NCBI GenBank assembly: GCA_016711925.1
Contig: JADJSA010000016.1
Coordinates: forward strand, 1 to 64,000
DNA: 64,000 bases
Direction of reading: 5' to 3'
DNA from: Candidatus Methylophosphatis haderslevensis
Lineage (GTDB): Bacteria > Pseudomonadota > Gammaproteobacteria > Burkholderiales > Rhodocyclaceae
Shown here: one piece after another, positions 26,700 to 35,815 of the stretch
Numbering within the stretch: position 1 is the first letter of the stretch
How the letters are laid out: each line of letters begins with the position of its first letter
Notes under the pieces: generated by a model
What the model saw: the letters and a program-made list of their open reading frames with translations, nothing else
Database searches by the model: none
What the model was told of the DNA's origin: nothing
Made by a program: the position numbers and the translations under genes

Positions 26700-29464
26700 A
26701 TGAACGAATCCGCGCCAGACAAGGCGCCAGACAAGGATCTCCCGCTGCGCGAGGACATCCGCCTGCTCGGCCGCCTGCTCGGCGACACGGTGCGCATCCA
26801 CGAGGGCGAGATCGCGTTCGGCATCGTCGAGCGCATCCGCCGCAATTCCATCGACTTCCACCGCCACCGCGACCTGGCTGCCCGCCAGGAACTCGAACGC
26901 ACGCTCGACGGGCTGACGATCGACCAGACCATGATCGTGGTGCGCTCGTTCAGCTTCTTCTCGCACCTGGCCAACATCGCCGAGGATCTGCACCACATCC
27001 GGCGCACCCGCGCCCACCTGATCGCCGGCAGCGCCCCGCGCGAAGGCAGCCTGTCGCACGCGCTCGACCGCGCCCGCGAGGCCGGCCTCGCCGCGCAATC
27101 GGTCGCCGCCTTTTTCGACTGCGCGCTGGTGGTGCCGGTGCTCACCGCCCACCCCACCGAGGTGCAGCGCAAGAGCATTCTCGACATCGAGATGAAGATC
27201 ACCTGCCTGCTCGAAGAGCGCGACCGCGTGCAACTGACGCCCGAAGAGCGCGAGGCCAACGACGAAGCGGTGCGCCGCTCGGTACTCGCGCTGTGGCAGA
27301 CGCGCATGCTGCGCCATCACAAACTGGCGGTGATAGACGAGGTGGCCAACGGCCTCACGTATTACGACCACACCTTCCTGCGCGAACTGCCGCGCCTCTA
27401 CAACCGGCTCGAGGACGACCTGGCGCGGCGCTACCCGCACCTGCCGCAAAAGGAGTTGCCACCCTTCCTGCGCATGGGCTCGTGGATCGGCGGCGACCGC
27501 GACGGCAACCCGTTCGTCACCGCCGAGGTGCTGCGCACCACGCTGCGCATGCAGTCCTCGCGGGTGTTCGCCTTCTACCTCGCGCAACTGCACAAGCTGG
27601 GCGCCGACCTGTCGCAGACCAGCATCGTGGTCGAGGTGTCGGAGGCCCTCAAGGCGCTGGCCGAGCGCTCGCCCGACCACAGCCCGCATCGCGCCGACGA
27701 ACTGTATCGGCGCGCGCTCACCGGCATCTATGCGCGCATCGCCGCCACCGCGCGTTCGCTCGACCAGATGGAAGCGCAGCGCCACGCCATCGCCGAAGCG
27801 CCGCACTACGCCTCGGCCGCGGCATTCGCCGCCGATCTCGATGTCATCCGCGACTCGCTGGCGGCGCACAACTCGGGCCTGCTGGCGCGCGGGCGGCTGC
27901 GCCGGTTGCGGCGCGCGGTCAGCGTGTTCGGCTTCCACCTGGCCGCAGTCGACCTGCGGCAGAACGCCGACGTCCATGAACGCGTCATCGCCGAGCTGTT
28001 CGCCGTGGCGCGGCCGGAGATCGACTACCTGGCGCTCGACGAAGCGGCGCGCATATCGTTGCTGGCGGAAGAACTCGACACCGCGCGCCCGCTCGCCTCG
28101 CCTTATCTCGCGTATTCGGACGAGACAGCCGACGAACTGGAGATCATCCGCACGGCGGCCGAGATGCACCGGCTCTACGGCACGGCCTGCATCCAGAACT
28201 ACATCATCTCGAAGTCAGACGGCGTGTCGGACATTCTCGAGACCGCGCTGCTGGCCCGGGAAGCCGGGCTGCTGCGACCGATCGAGGGCCGGCTCGACCT
28301 CAACATCATTCCGCTGTTCGAGACCATCGCCGATCTGCGCAATGCCGGCCAGGTAATGGCGCGCCTGCTCGGCCTGCCCGCCTATGCGCGGCTGTTCGGC
28401 TCGCGCGGCGCGGCGCAGGAGGTGATGCTCGGCTATTCCGACAGCAACAAGGACGGCGGCTTCCTCACCTCGGGCTGGGAACTCTACAAGGCCGAGATCA
28501 AGCTGGTCGAGGTGTTCGCGCGCCACGGCATCCGCCTGCGCCTGTTCCACGGCCGCGGCGGCTCGGTCGGGCGCGGCGGCGGGCCGAGCTACCAGGCCAT
28601 CCTGGCGCAGCCGGGCGGCGCGGTGCAAGGGCAGATCCGCATCACCGAGCAGGGCGAAGTGATCGGCTCGAAGTATTCCAATCCGGCCCTCGGCCGGCAC
28701 AATCTCGAAGTGCTTTCCGCCGCCACCTTCGAGGCCACGCTGCTCGCCAAGGACCACGCCGCGCCGCGCGTCGAGTACCTGCATGCGATGGACGAACTGT
28801 CCGGGCTGGCGTTCGGCGCCTATCGCCGCATGGTCTACGAGACGCCCGGTTTCGAGCGCTATTTCTGGGAATCGACGGTGATCAGCGAGATTGCCGAGCT
28901 GAACATCGGCTCCCGTCCGGCCTCGCGCAAGAAGAGCACCGCGATCGCGGATCTGCGGGCGATTCCCTGGGTGTTCTCGTGGGCGCAGTGCCGCCTGATG
29001 CTGCCGGGCTGGTTCGGCTTCGGCAGCGCGATCGACGGCTGGCTCGACACAATCCGGATGGCATGGCGCTGCTGCGCGAGATGCATCGCGAATGGCCGTT
29101 CTTCGCCACCTTGCTGTCGAACATGGACATGGTGCTGTCCAAGACCGATGTCGGCATTGCCTCGCGCTATGCCGAACTGGTCAGCGACGCCGCGCTGCGC
29201 GAGGCGATCTTCCCGCGCCTGCGCGACGAACTGCAGCGCACGATCGCCCGCCTGCTCGAAATCACGCAGAGCGCCGGACTGCTCGACGCCAACCCGCTGC
29301 TCAAGCGCTCGATCCGCAACCGCTTTCCGTACATGGACCCGCTCAACCACATCCAGATCGAACTGCTGCGCCGATACCGCGGCGGCGACCACGCGGTGCG
29401 CACCAAGCGCGGCATCCACCTGACGATCAACGGCATCGCCGCGGCGCTGCGCAACAGTGGCTGA
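26700..29464 (+). CDS. ppc: Phosphoenolpyruvate carboxylase, frameshifted near the C-terminus
   Basis: Carboxylates PEP to oxaloacetate, refilling the TCA cycle. The start ATG 26700 has GGAG 5 nt upstream. Catalytic motifs are intact: LTAHPTEVQRKSILDIEMKI (His), FLRMGSWIGGDRDGNPFVTA, MLGYSDSNKDGGFLTSGWEL, and the glycine loop FHGRGGSVGRGGGPSYQAIL. At about 29046-29053 the frame changes: the conserved sequence continues NPDGMALLREMHREWPFFAT, LLSNMDMVLSKTD, then the C-terminal LKRSIRNRFPYMDPLN and the usual last residues RNSG, all in another frame. One missing base in GACACAAT restores it. The last about 135 residues carry part of the active and allosteric surface, so the literal ORF would be inactive. 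Confidence 0.9.
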
Positions 29465-29488
29465 CCGGCGCGCCAGGCAGGCTGGAAA

Positions 29489-29545
29489 GCCGCATGGACA
29501 GGGCTTCTCCGGGCAGGCAGAGCCACGAGCGCCGGTACATGCGGC
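29489..29545. repeat. Intergenic repeat, locus B (inverted pair)
   Basis: Between ppc and the acetyltransferase gene. A forward copy at 29489-29518 begins GCCGCATGGA and ends GGGCAGGC. An inverted, more degenerate copy at about 29521-29545 contains the complement of GCCGCATG. The pair forms a potential cruciform. Confidence 0.6.
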
Positions 29546-29603
29546 TCTCCGGAGCACAGCGCGGCGGATCGCCGCACAATCCTCGCCCCACAATGGAGAA
29601 TGC

Positions 29604-30083
29604 ATGACACGCGTGATTCCGGCCGACCTCGGCGACCCCGGCCATGCCGCTGCGCTGGTCGAGCTGCTCGACGAATATGCCCGCAGTCCGACCGGCGGCG
29701 GCACGCCGTTGTCAGCCTTCGCGCGCGAGAACCTGGCCGCGCAGTTGCGCACGCGATCGAACATCCATGTGCTGCTGGCGTTCGACGGCGAGCGCGCGAT
29801 CGGGCTGGCCAACTGCATCGAGGGGTTTTCGACCTTCGCCTGCCGGCCGCTGCTCAACATCCACGACCTGGCGGTCACCGGCGAGCGGCGCGGCCGCGGT
29901 GTCGGCCGCCTGCTGCTGCAGGAATCCGAACGGCTTGCGCGCCGGCTCGGCTGCTGCAAGCTGACGCTGGAAGTGCTCGGCGGCAACGACAACGCCCAGG
30001 CGCTCTACCGGTCGTGCGGCTACGCGCCCTATCAGCTCGACCCGGCGGCCGGCAGCGCGCTCCTGTGGCAACGGCTGCTCTGA
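29604..30083 (+). CDS. GNAT family N-acetyltransferase
   Basis: A 159-aa acetyl-CoA-dependent acyltransferase. The GNAT core is visible: LLAFDGERAIGLANCIEGFS (beta strands 2-4), LNIHDLAVTGERRGRGVGRL with the acetyl-CoA pyrophosphate loop RRGRGVG, and the C-terminal LTLEVLGGNDNAQALYRSCG (motif B). I use ATG 29604, which has GGAG 5 nt upstream; the longer in-frame ORF starts inside the ppc end. The acceptor is unknown; the NxNAxALYxxxG ending is common in small-molecule and protein acetyltransferases. The TPMT-like gene follows in the same direction by 37 nt. Confidence 0.88.
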   Translation: MTRVIPADLGDPGHAAALVELLDEYARSPTGGGTPLSAFARENLAAQLRTRSNIHVLLAFDGERAIGLANCIEGFSTFACRPLLNIHDLAVTGERRGRGVGRLLLQESERLARRLGCCKLTLEVLGGNDNAQALYRSCGYAPYQLDPAAGSALLWQRLL

Positions 30084-30120
30084 GTCCGTCCCCCGGCATG
30101 GCTGCCGCGACCCGATCGGC

Positions 30121-30744
30121 ATGACCGGGTCGCCAGCCAAACCGCCGACGCAGAACCCGGCGCTGCCCGATTTCTGGGAGCAGCGGTATCGGGACGGCGT
30201 CACGCCGTGGGATGCCGGCGGCGTCCCGCGCGCCTTGCAGGATTTCGTCGCCGAGTGGTGCGCTACGCGCAGCGACGCAGCGCGCGTGCTGCTGCCCGGC
30301 TGCGGCAACGCTTGGGAAGCGCGCCACCTGTGCGAGATGGGCTGGCAGGTGCTGGCGCTGGATTTCAGCGCGGCGGCCGTCGCCGGCGCGGTGCCGGTGA
30401 TGGGCCGCTGGCGCGACCGGCTGCTGCTGGCGGACTTTTTCACCTTCGCCGCCGCGGCGCCGTTCGACCTGATCTACGAGCGCGCTTTCCTGTGCGCGCT
30501 GCCGCGCCGCCTGTGGCCGGACTACGCGGCGCGCTGCGCCGAACTGTTGTGCCCGGGCGGCCTGCTGGCCGGCTTTTTCTACTTCGGCTGCGAGCCGAAA
30601 GGTCCGCCGTTCATGATCGAACCGGCGGCGCTCGACGCATTGCTCGAGCCGCATTTCAAACGTATCGACGACCGCCCGGTGCACGATTCGCTGCCGCTGT
30701 TTCGGGGCAAGGAGCGCTGGCAGGTGTGGCGCCGGCACGACTGA
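30121..30744 (+). CDS. TPMT-family SAM-dependent methyltransferase
   Basis: A 207-aa class I methyltransferase of the thiopurine S-methyltransferase type. Visible are FWEQRYRDGVTPWDAGGVP, SAM motif I VLLPGCGNAWEARHLCEMGW, the acidic VLALDFSAAAV, and the family motif LIYERAFLCALPRRLWPDYA, then LLAGFFYFG and RKxGPPF-like EPKGPPFMIEP. These proteins methylate sulfur, selenium, tellurium or halide acceptors; the substrate here cannot be read. A GNAT gene lies 37 nt upstream on the same strand. Downstream lies a repeat-bearing gap before the glycosyltransferase. Confidence 0.85.
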   Translation: MTGSPAKPPTQNPALPDFWEQRYRDGVTPWDAGGVPRALQDFVAEWCATRSDAARVLLPGCGNAWEARHLCEMGWQVLALDFSAAAVAGAVPVMGRWRDRLLLADFFTFAAAAPFDLIYERAFLCALPRRLWPDYAARCAELLCPGGLLAGFFYFGCEPKGPPFMIEPAALDALLEPHFKRIDDRPVHDSLPLFRGKERWQVWRRHD

Positions 30745-30804
30745 GCCACCGCTCGCGCGCCGGCGCGGCATCGGGCCGGCAGCCGCACGCAGCGGACCCG
30801 GGCG

Positions 30805-30833
30805 GCCTGCCCGCAGATCGCCATTCCATGCGG
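30805..30833. repeat. Intergenic repeat, locus C (inverted orientation)
   Basis: A 29-nt copy, minus-strand sense. Read on that strand it begins CCGCATGGAATGG and ends GGGCAGGC, agreeing with the 47455-47484 copy at 26 of 29 positions. The left flank (from 30781, GCCGCACGC) may be the degenerate forward partner. Located between the TPMT-like and glycosyltransferase genes. Confidence 0.7.
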
Positions 30834-30969
30834 GCGCCAGCCAGCCTGCCTGGCGGAACCGTGCCGCCACGGCGCCGGACAACAGGGCGGCGCGGCGCTG
30901 CCAATCTGGATTTCCCGGCGGATGCGTGGCAGTATCGACCGCGCATTACAATGGAGCGCAAGAGAGCGA

Positions 30970-32898
30970 ATGCACACACTGATTGCGTTTGCCACGCAAT
31001 GGGGCAGCAAGCTCGGCGGCATCAACAGCTTCAACGCTGATTTCCTTAGCGCCTTCGGCGCCGCCTACGGCGGCAGCGCGCAGGTCGTTTGCATCGTGGC
31101 CAGCGCGACGCCCGACGAGGTCGCGCATGCGCGCGCCGCCGCCGTGGCGCTGGTGCCGCTGCCCGATGCCGCCTCGCTGCCGCGCCACCTGGCGACACGC
31201 GATTTTGTCTTCCAGGCGAGCCACGGCACGGCCGGCCTGGCCGAGTTGCGCCGCCGCGACATCCGCTTCCGTCCGGAAGCCACGATCTGGCTGGGCCACG
31301 ACCGGGTGACGGGAGAAGCCGCGGTTGCCGCCGCCAAGGCCGCCGGGGGACGCTCGGCGTTGATCCACCACATGAGCTACGCCGCCTACGAGGCGTTTGC
31401 CGAGAACTCGCGCGCGCCGCTCGAAAAGGAACTGTCGCAGCGCGCGCTGTTCCGCCAGGCCGACGTGGCGGTGGCGATCGGGCCGCTGTTGCGCGAGGCG
31501 CTGCGCGATCTGCTCGGCCCGGCGCGGCCGGTGCACATGCTGATACCCGGGCTGGCCGACATCGAGCCGCGCGAGGCGCCGCAAACCTTCACCGCCTTTT
31601 TCAGCGGGCGCCTCAGCGACGATGCGGCGCGCATCAAGCAAGGCCATCTGGGCATCGCGGCGTTCGCCCGGGCGCAGCACGAGGCCCGCACCGCGGGCAT
31701 GCCGGCGAGCCTGTGCCGGCAGCCCAGACTGGTGCTGCGCGGCGTCGACTTCGGCCGCCATGCCGGCGCCATCGCCGGCCCGCCGCCGGCTGCCGATCCG
31801 AAGGTCGATCTGGCGCGCTTCGCCGCGAACTATGCGCAAAGCGCGGTCGACCTGCACCCGCTGCCCTACACCCAGGACCGGCGCCAGCTCTACGCCGAAC
31901 TGAGCGGCTCGAGCGTCGCACTGATGCCGTCGTGGCACGAGGGCTTCGGGCTCGCCGCGTGGGAGGCGATCGCGGCCGGCGTGCCGCTGATCGTCAGCCG
32001 CCAGAGCGGCGTCTATCGCCTGCTGGAACATCATCACCCGGAGGTCGGACCGGCCTGCGTTCATGCCGTCGAGGTACGCGGCGACAGCGCGTTTCCGTTC
32101 TTCCACCCGGAAGATCTGCGCGCCGTCGTCGGTTCGCTGAAGCAGGTGGCCGACAATCCCGAGGGCGCGCGCCGCGCCGCCGCCAGGCTGCGTGCGGAAA
32201 TGGGCGGCTACACCTGGGCGGCCTGCGTCGAGCAGGCGGCACAGGCGTTCCAGTGGCCGTCGATGAAGCGGGGTGGCGGCGCCGCCGCGACGCCCGGCCG
32301 TTGCCCGGCGGTCTCGCCGCTGCCCCGGCGCACAAGCCGGCGCGCCATCGCGGGAGCGGGCAACCCGTGCCGCGCCGCTGGTCCAAGGCGGCCGGTTAGC
32401 CGCCGGGCGGAAGCATCGCCGCAGCGCCGCTGCGCATCGGTCAGACGCGGAAGCGCCCGATCAATCCACCGAGCTTTTGCGACAGCGCGGCCAGATCGCC
32501 CGCGGCATGGGTGGTGCGGTCGACTTCGATGCCGTTCCGCTCGGCGATCTGCGCCATGTTTTCGACGCTGCGCGCCAGATCCTGGCTGGTGGAACTCTGC
32601 TGCTGGGTCGAACTGGCGATGTCGCTCACCTTGTCCAGCACGCGATGCGCGCCGAGCCGGATCTGCTCCAGGGTCTGCGCCGCGCGATGGGCGATCTCGA
32701 CGCCCTCGCCGACGCGCTGACGGTTGCTCTCCATGCCGTCGATGGTTTCGCGCGTGCCGGACTGGATGCCATCGATCATCCCGGAGATTTCGCGGGTGGC
32801 CACCGCGGTGCGTTCGGCGAGCTTGCGCACCTCGTCGGCGACCACCGCAAAGCCGCGGCCCTGCTCGCCGGCGCGCGCCGCTTCGATCGCGGCGTTGA
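30970..32898 (+). CDS. Glycosyltransferase family 4-like protein with doubtful C-terminal tail
   Basis: The conserved part runs from ATG 30970 to about 32265. The GT4 N-terminus is FATQWGSKLGGINSFNADFL, with the linker motif TIWLGHDRVTGEAAVAAAKA. The donor-sugar site lies in the C-terminal Rossmann domain: SSVALMPSWHEGFGLAAWEA then IAAGVPLIVSRQSGVYRLLE, containing the E-x7-E motif. It therefore probably transfers a nucleotide-linked sugar; the acceptor is unknown. From about 32266 the literal frame runs on as Arg/Pro-rich sequence with no similarity and lies antisense across the end of the chemoreceptor gene to 32898. A stop (TGA 32264-32266) sits in the neighbouring frame exactly where homologues should end, so a small frameshift is likely. 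Treat residues after about 432 as unsupported. Confidence 0.65.
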   Translation: MHTLIAFATQWGSKLGGINSFNADFLSAFGAAYGGSAQVVCIVASATPDEVAHARAAAVALVPLPDAASLPRHLATRDFVFQASHGTAGLAELRRRDIRFRPEATIWLGHDRVTGEAAVAAAKAAGGRSALIHHMSYAAYEAFAENSRAPLEKELSQRALFRQADVAVAIGPLLREALRDLLGPARPVHMLIPGLADIEPREAPQTFTAFFSGRLSDDAARIKQGHLGIAAFARAQHEARTAGMPASLCRQPRLVLRGVDFGRHAGAIAGPPPAADPKVDLARFAANYAQSAVDLHPLPYTQDRRQLYAELSGSSVALMPSWHEGFGLAAWEAIAAGVPLIVSRQSGVYRLLEHHHPEVGPACVHAVEVRGDSAFPFFHPEDLRAVVGSLKQVADNPEGARRAAARLRAEMGGYTWAACVEQAAQAFQWPSMKRGGGAAATPGRCPAVSPLPRRTSRRAIAGAGNPCRAAGPRRPVSRRAEASPQRRCASVRRGSARSIHRAFATARPDRPRHGWCGRLRCRSARRSAPCFRRCAPDPGWWNSAAGSNWRCRSPCPARDARRAGSAPGSAPRDGRSRRPRRRADGCSPCRRWFRACRTGCHRSSRRFRGWPPRCVRRACAPRRRPPQSRGPARRRAPLRSRR

Positions 32899-34516
32899 GC
32901 GCCAGCAGATTGGTCTGGTCGGCGATGTCCTTGATGACGTTGACGATGCCGCCGATCTGCTCGGTGCGCTCGCCGAGCGTGGAAACGGTGGCGGTCGAGC
33001 GGGCAAACGAGTCGGCGATCTCGCCCATCTCGTCGGCGAAGCGGCGCACCACCTGGTCGCCGTCCTCGGCCAGGCGATCTTCTTCGCGCGACACCTCGGC
33101 GGTGTCGCGGCTGAAGTCGGCGACATGACTGATGCTTACCGTCAACTGCTCCACCGCCGCCGCCGCCGCGGCTGCGCTGCCCGACTGATCCTGCGAGCGC
33201 TGGCGCAGCGCCTGGCCGCTGGCATCGAGCTGGGCGGCAGCCGCCGACACCTCGCCCATGCCGGCCTGCACCTCGCGCAGGATCTCCTGCAGTTTGGCGA
33301 CGAATCGGTTGAAGGCGTCCGCGGCCTGGCCGATTTCGTCGCGGCTGTCGACGTCGAGGCGCCGCGTCAGGTCGCCCTGCCCCTGCGCCAGATCGGCCAT
33401 CGAGCGGCGCAGCAGGTCTATCTTGCGCAGCTTGCGCAGCAGCAGCGAGCCACAGACGACGATCGCGCCGAGCACGGCGCTCAGCGCCGCGACGGTCAGC
33501 CAGAACCGGCGCGTCGCCTCGTCCAGCACCTGCCCGGCCTGGGCCGCGGCATGTGCCGAGACCGCAGTCGACACCGCGAGAATGCTGTTGATGCCCTTGG
33601 TCGCGGCATCGAACCAGTCGGTCGCCTTGATCGAGTAGTGATCGGGGTTGGAGTCGTCGAATGCTTCCTCGGCCTCGCGCAGGACGTTCTTGCGCACCTG
33701 GCCGAATTCCTGCAGGAAAGTCTTATCCATCGCCGCGATCGCCGCGACGACCTGCGGATCGGCATCGGCGATGTTTCGCTCGCGCAGCACTTCGTCCAGG
33801 CTGCCTTCCACAGTCGTCCGGTAGCCGACGAGTTGCCGGATCTTGGCCGTGACCGCGGGTGCCTTGCTGTTGATCAGCGCGGCAACGTTGGCGCGCTCGA
33901 GTCCGGCAAATTCGCTGGCATGCCAGAGATGGTTCTTGGTCACCTGGTTGGCGAACGCCACCCGGGGATCGACGGCCGGGCTGGAGAACGCCACCTGACG
34001 CAAGCGCGCCCCCGACTTGATGGCAGCGGTGATGGTCTTGATCCACTCCTCGGGGCCGAGGTCGCGCTTGCCGCCGCCAAGCAGCGCGTCGACGCGCACC
34101 CGGGCGGCGATCAGCGCGTCGTGGTCGCCCTTGGCCTGCTTGAGCAGGAGCGGGTAAAGGCCGTCGGCGCCGGCTGTCTGCGCGAGATGCTCTGCGGTAA
34201 CCAGCGCCTGCGCCCAGGCTTGGTCGCCCCTGGCGCGAAAGCCGCGCACTTTCTCGACCAGCGCGGCAGGCGCCGTTACCGCGGAAATCGCCGCCGTGGT
34301 GGCACCGCGTTCCAGGGCGCGCTGCGCTGCCGACTCGATGATGGCGTCGGCCATGCGGTTGATCTCGATGGTCCCCTGCGCGTCGTGCACCTCGCACCAG
34401 GCCAGCCATGCCTGGTGGGCCAGCACCGCGGCAAACGCGCCCAGCAGGCCGACGGCGAGCAGCGCGGTGGCACGGAAGGTCAAGTGGTCGAACCTCTTCA
34501 ATAATGATCTCAGCAT
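32441..34516 (-). CDS. Methyl-accepting chemotaxis protein
   Basis: A 691-aa chemoreceptor in the inner membrane. A transmembrane helix near residue 20 (ATALLAVGLLGAFAAVLAHQ) precedes a helical periplasmic sensor of about 300 residues (ERGATTAAISAV, RVRVDALLGGGKRDLGPEEW). A second helix (LTVAALSAVLGAIVVCGSLL) leads to a HAMP segment (RRLDVDSRDEIGQAADAFNR) and the signalling hairpin. The hairpin tip IKDIADQTNLLALNAAIEAA continues as RAGEQGRGFAVVADEVRKLA. The early ERG-rich helical pattern resembles NIT-type sensor helices, tentatively. ATG 34516 is chosen; the frame upstream is unsupported. A sigma28-like promoter lies about 45 nt upstream. The ligand is unknown. Confidence 0.93.
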   Translation of the reverse strand: MLRSLLKRFDHLTFRATALLAVGLLGAFAAVLAHQAWLAWCEVHDAQGTIEINRMADAIIESAAQRALERGATTAAISAVTAPAALVEKVRGFRARGDQAWAQALVTAEHLAQTAGADGLYPLLLKQAKGDHDALIAARVRVDALLGGGKRDLGPEEWIKTITAAIKSGARLRQVAFSSPAVDPRVAFANQVTKNHLWHASEFAGLERANVAALINSKAPAVTAKIRQLVGYRTTVEGSLDEVLRERNIADADPQVVAAIAAMDKTFLQEFGQVRKNVLREAEEAFDDSNPDHYSIKATDWFDAATKGINSILAVSTAVSAHAAAQAGQVLDEATRRFWLTVAALSAVLGAIVVCGSLLLRKLRKIDLLRRSMADLAQGQGDLTRRLDVDSRDEIGQAADAFNRFVAKLQEILREVQAGMGEVSAAAAQLDASGQALRQRSQDQSGSAAAAAAAVEQLTVSISHVADFSRDTAEVSREEDRLAEDGDQVVRRFADEMGEIADSFARSTATVSTLGERTEQIGGIVNVIKDIADQTNLLALNAAIEAARAGEQGRGFAVVADEVRKLAERTAVATREISGMIDGIQSGTRETIDGMESNRQRVGEGVEIAHRAAQTLEQIRLGAHRVLDKVSDIASSTQQQSSTSQDLARSVENMAQIAERNGIEVDRTTHAAGDLAALSQKLGGLIGRFRV

Positions 34517-34558
34517 GGAATGTCTTTCCGGCAACAAGCGCACGTTTCGTTCGTAGGC

Positions 34559-34585
34559 GTTACGATATGGCGCGGGCAAACTTGA
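34559..34585 (-). promoter_or_regulatory. Candidate sigma28-type promoter for the chemoreceptor
   Basis: On the minus strand TCAAGTTT, 11-nt spacer, ATCGTAAC, about 43 nt before the ATG at 34516. The -35 element matches the flagellar consensus TAAAGTTT at 7 of 8 positions; the -10 match is weak. The same arrangement, including CGTAA at the same offset, occurs before the other chemoreceptor at 35691. Confidence 0.4.
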
Positions 34586-34662
34586 GCCGGCGGCCGTGCG
34601 CCCGCCGAGCCGCGGGCGCCGGGGGCAGGGTCGCGGGATCTGCGATAGCAGCAAGCCTGGAA

Positions 34663-34759
34663 GCCGCACCGGCTGGTGCGCTGCGGGCAGGCAAAGCCAG
34701 AAGCGCCTAAGCACGGGCATTCCAGCCATGCCTGCCTGAAGATCGCCTATCCACGCGGC
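34663..34759. repeat. Intergenic repeat, locus D (inverted pair)
   Basis: A forward copy at 34663-34692 (starts GCCGCACC, ends GCGGGCAGGC) and an inverted copy at 34730-34759, separated by 37 nt. The inverted copy, read on its strand, shares 18 identical 3'-terminal bases (GGCGATCTTCAGGCAGGC) with the copy at 47455-47484. It fills the 307-nt gap between the chemoreceptor and the barrel-like gene. Apart from the promoter at 34559, I see nothing else there. Confidence 0.7.
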
Positions 34760-34823
34760 CTCCAGGGACTGCCCGGGAGCGCCGGCCGTCGGCTGGCTGG
34801 CGGCTTGCGCGGCTGTCGAACGG

Positions 34824-35540
34824 TCAGGCGCGCGCCGCGGCGGCCAGCACGGCGCCAACCCGCTGCGGCAACGGCCCGGCGCCGTAGCTGCCGTCGAAGA
34901 TCGCGCTGCCGACGGTGAAGCCCCAAACGCCCGCACGATCGACGGCCTCGATGCGCTCGCCGCAGTCGATGCTGCCGGCGGCGATCACCGGCACGTCGAC
35001 CGCCGCCACCACCGCCTCGGCCAGCCGCGCCACGTCGCCGTCGAAGCGATAGGCCAGCAGATCGAGGCCATCGACACCCGGGATGCCGGCGAGCCGGATC
35101 GCGTCGGCCACGATCGCATCGCTCGGGCCGAGCAGGCGCGTCGGGTGACCGACCGTCTCGCCGCAGAACGGAAAATACTTGATCCGGCTGCCCGCCAGCA
35201 GCGGCACCACCTGTGCGGCGCGGCGGCCGCCAAGCAGGTAGTCGGCACCGATGGCGAGCGCGCCGCGCGCCGAGTTCAGTTCATCGGCCTCGCTCAGGCT
35301 GACCACTTCGAGCATCACCGTGTGGCCGCCGTCATGGATCGCCTCGGCCAGTTGCCGCAACTGCGGCAGCGGCAGGCCGACGTCCTTGAAACCCACGTAG
35401 CGCAGCCCGGGGATGTCCCGGATCTGTTGGTACACGGCCAGCGCGTCGGGCACGGTCATGTCGTCGCGGGTCAGCATGAAGATGAACTCGAGCGGCCGCT
35501 GTTGCCGCCGTCCGGCATTGCCGTTATCGAATGACTCCAT
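34824..35540 (-). CDS. Unassigned TIM-barrel-like protein
   Basis: 238 aa, not confidently recognised. The alternation of strands and helices suggests a (beta/alpha)8 barrel: EFIFMLTRDDMTV, LRYVGFKDVGLPLPQLRQLA, HTVMLEVVSLSEADELNSAR, GADYLLGGRRAAQVVPLLA, IKYFPFCGETVGHPTRL, GVDGLDLLAYRFDGDVARLA, VPVIAAGSIDCGERIEAV and WGFTVGSAIFDG. The last two strands carry the AGSI(D) and VGSAIF pattern of phosphate-gripping barrels (HisA/TrpC/NanE-like), which suggests a phosphorylated substrate. No catalytic residues can be named. It is divergent from the hemerythrin chemoreceptor and lies downstream of nothing co-directional. I found no pathway context. Confidence 0.7.
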   Translation of the reverse strand: MESFDNGNAGRRQQRPLEFIFMLTRDDMTVPDALAVYQQIRDIPGLRYVGFKDVGLPLPQLRQLAEAIHDGGHTVMLEVVSLSEADELNSARGALAIGADYLLGGRRAAQVVPLLAGSRIKYFPFCGETVGHPTRLLGPSDAIVADAIRLAGIPGVDGLDLLAYRFDGDVARLAEAVVAAVDVPVIAAGSIDCGERIEAVDRAGVWGFTVGSAIFDGSYGAGPLPQRVGAVLAAAARA

Positions 35541-35690
35541 GCCTGCCCATCCTCCCCGGCTGTCGCAGATTCACGAGGCACAGCATACGGTCGGAAAGCG
35601 GGCAAGTCCATCGGATGCCGATGCGGATCGCGACGCCCGATCGTGCCGATTGTGGCGCGGTCATTCGGATGACACCCGAGCACGCCCCGC

Positions 35691-35717
35691 TAAAGTTCAC
35701 CTGCCCCACGACGTAAT
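35691..35717 (+). promoter_or_regulatory. Candidate sigma28-type promoter for the hemerythrin chemoreceptor
   Basis: TAAAGTTC (7 of 8 to the flagellar consensus -35), 11-nt spacer, GACGTAAT, about 99 nt before ATG 35816. The -10 half matches GCCGATAA at only 4 of 8 positions, but the CGTAA core sits at the same offset as in the promoter at 34559-34585. Both genes encode chemoreceptors, which is the expected FliA regulon. Confidence 0.42.
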
Positions 35718-35815
35718 GCTCGGCATACGGCCGGTGCCAGGGATGGGCGCGACGACAGCCCTCATCGTCCGCGTTGAGACCGGATTGCGGATGTTGTTGA
35801 CCAGGAGTCGCTTCA

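Noticed and set aside
32266..32898. C-terminal extension of the glycosyltransferase
   Set aside because: It is Arg/Pro-rich with no similarity and overlaps a credible chemoreceptor on the other strand; treated as a likely frameshift artefact.
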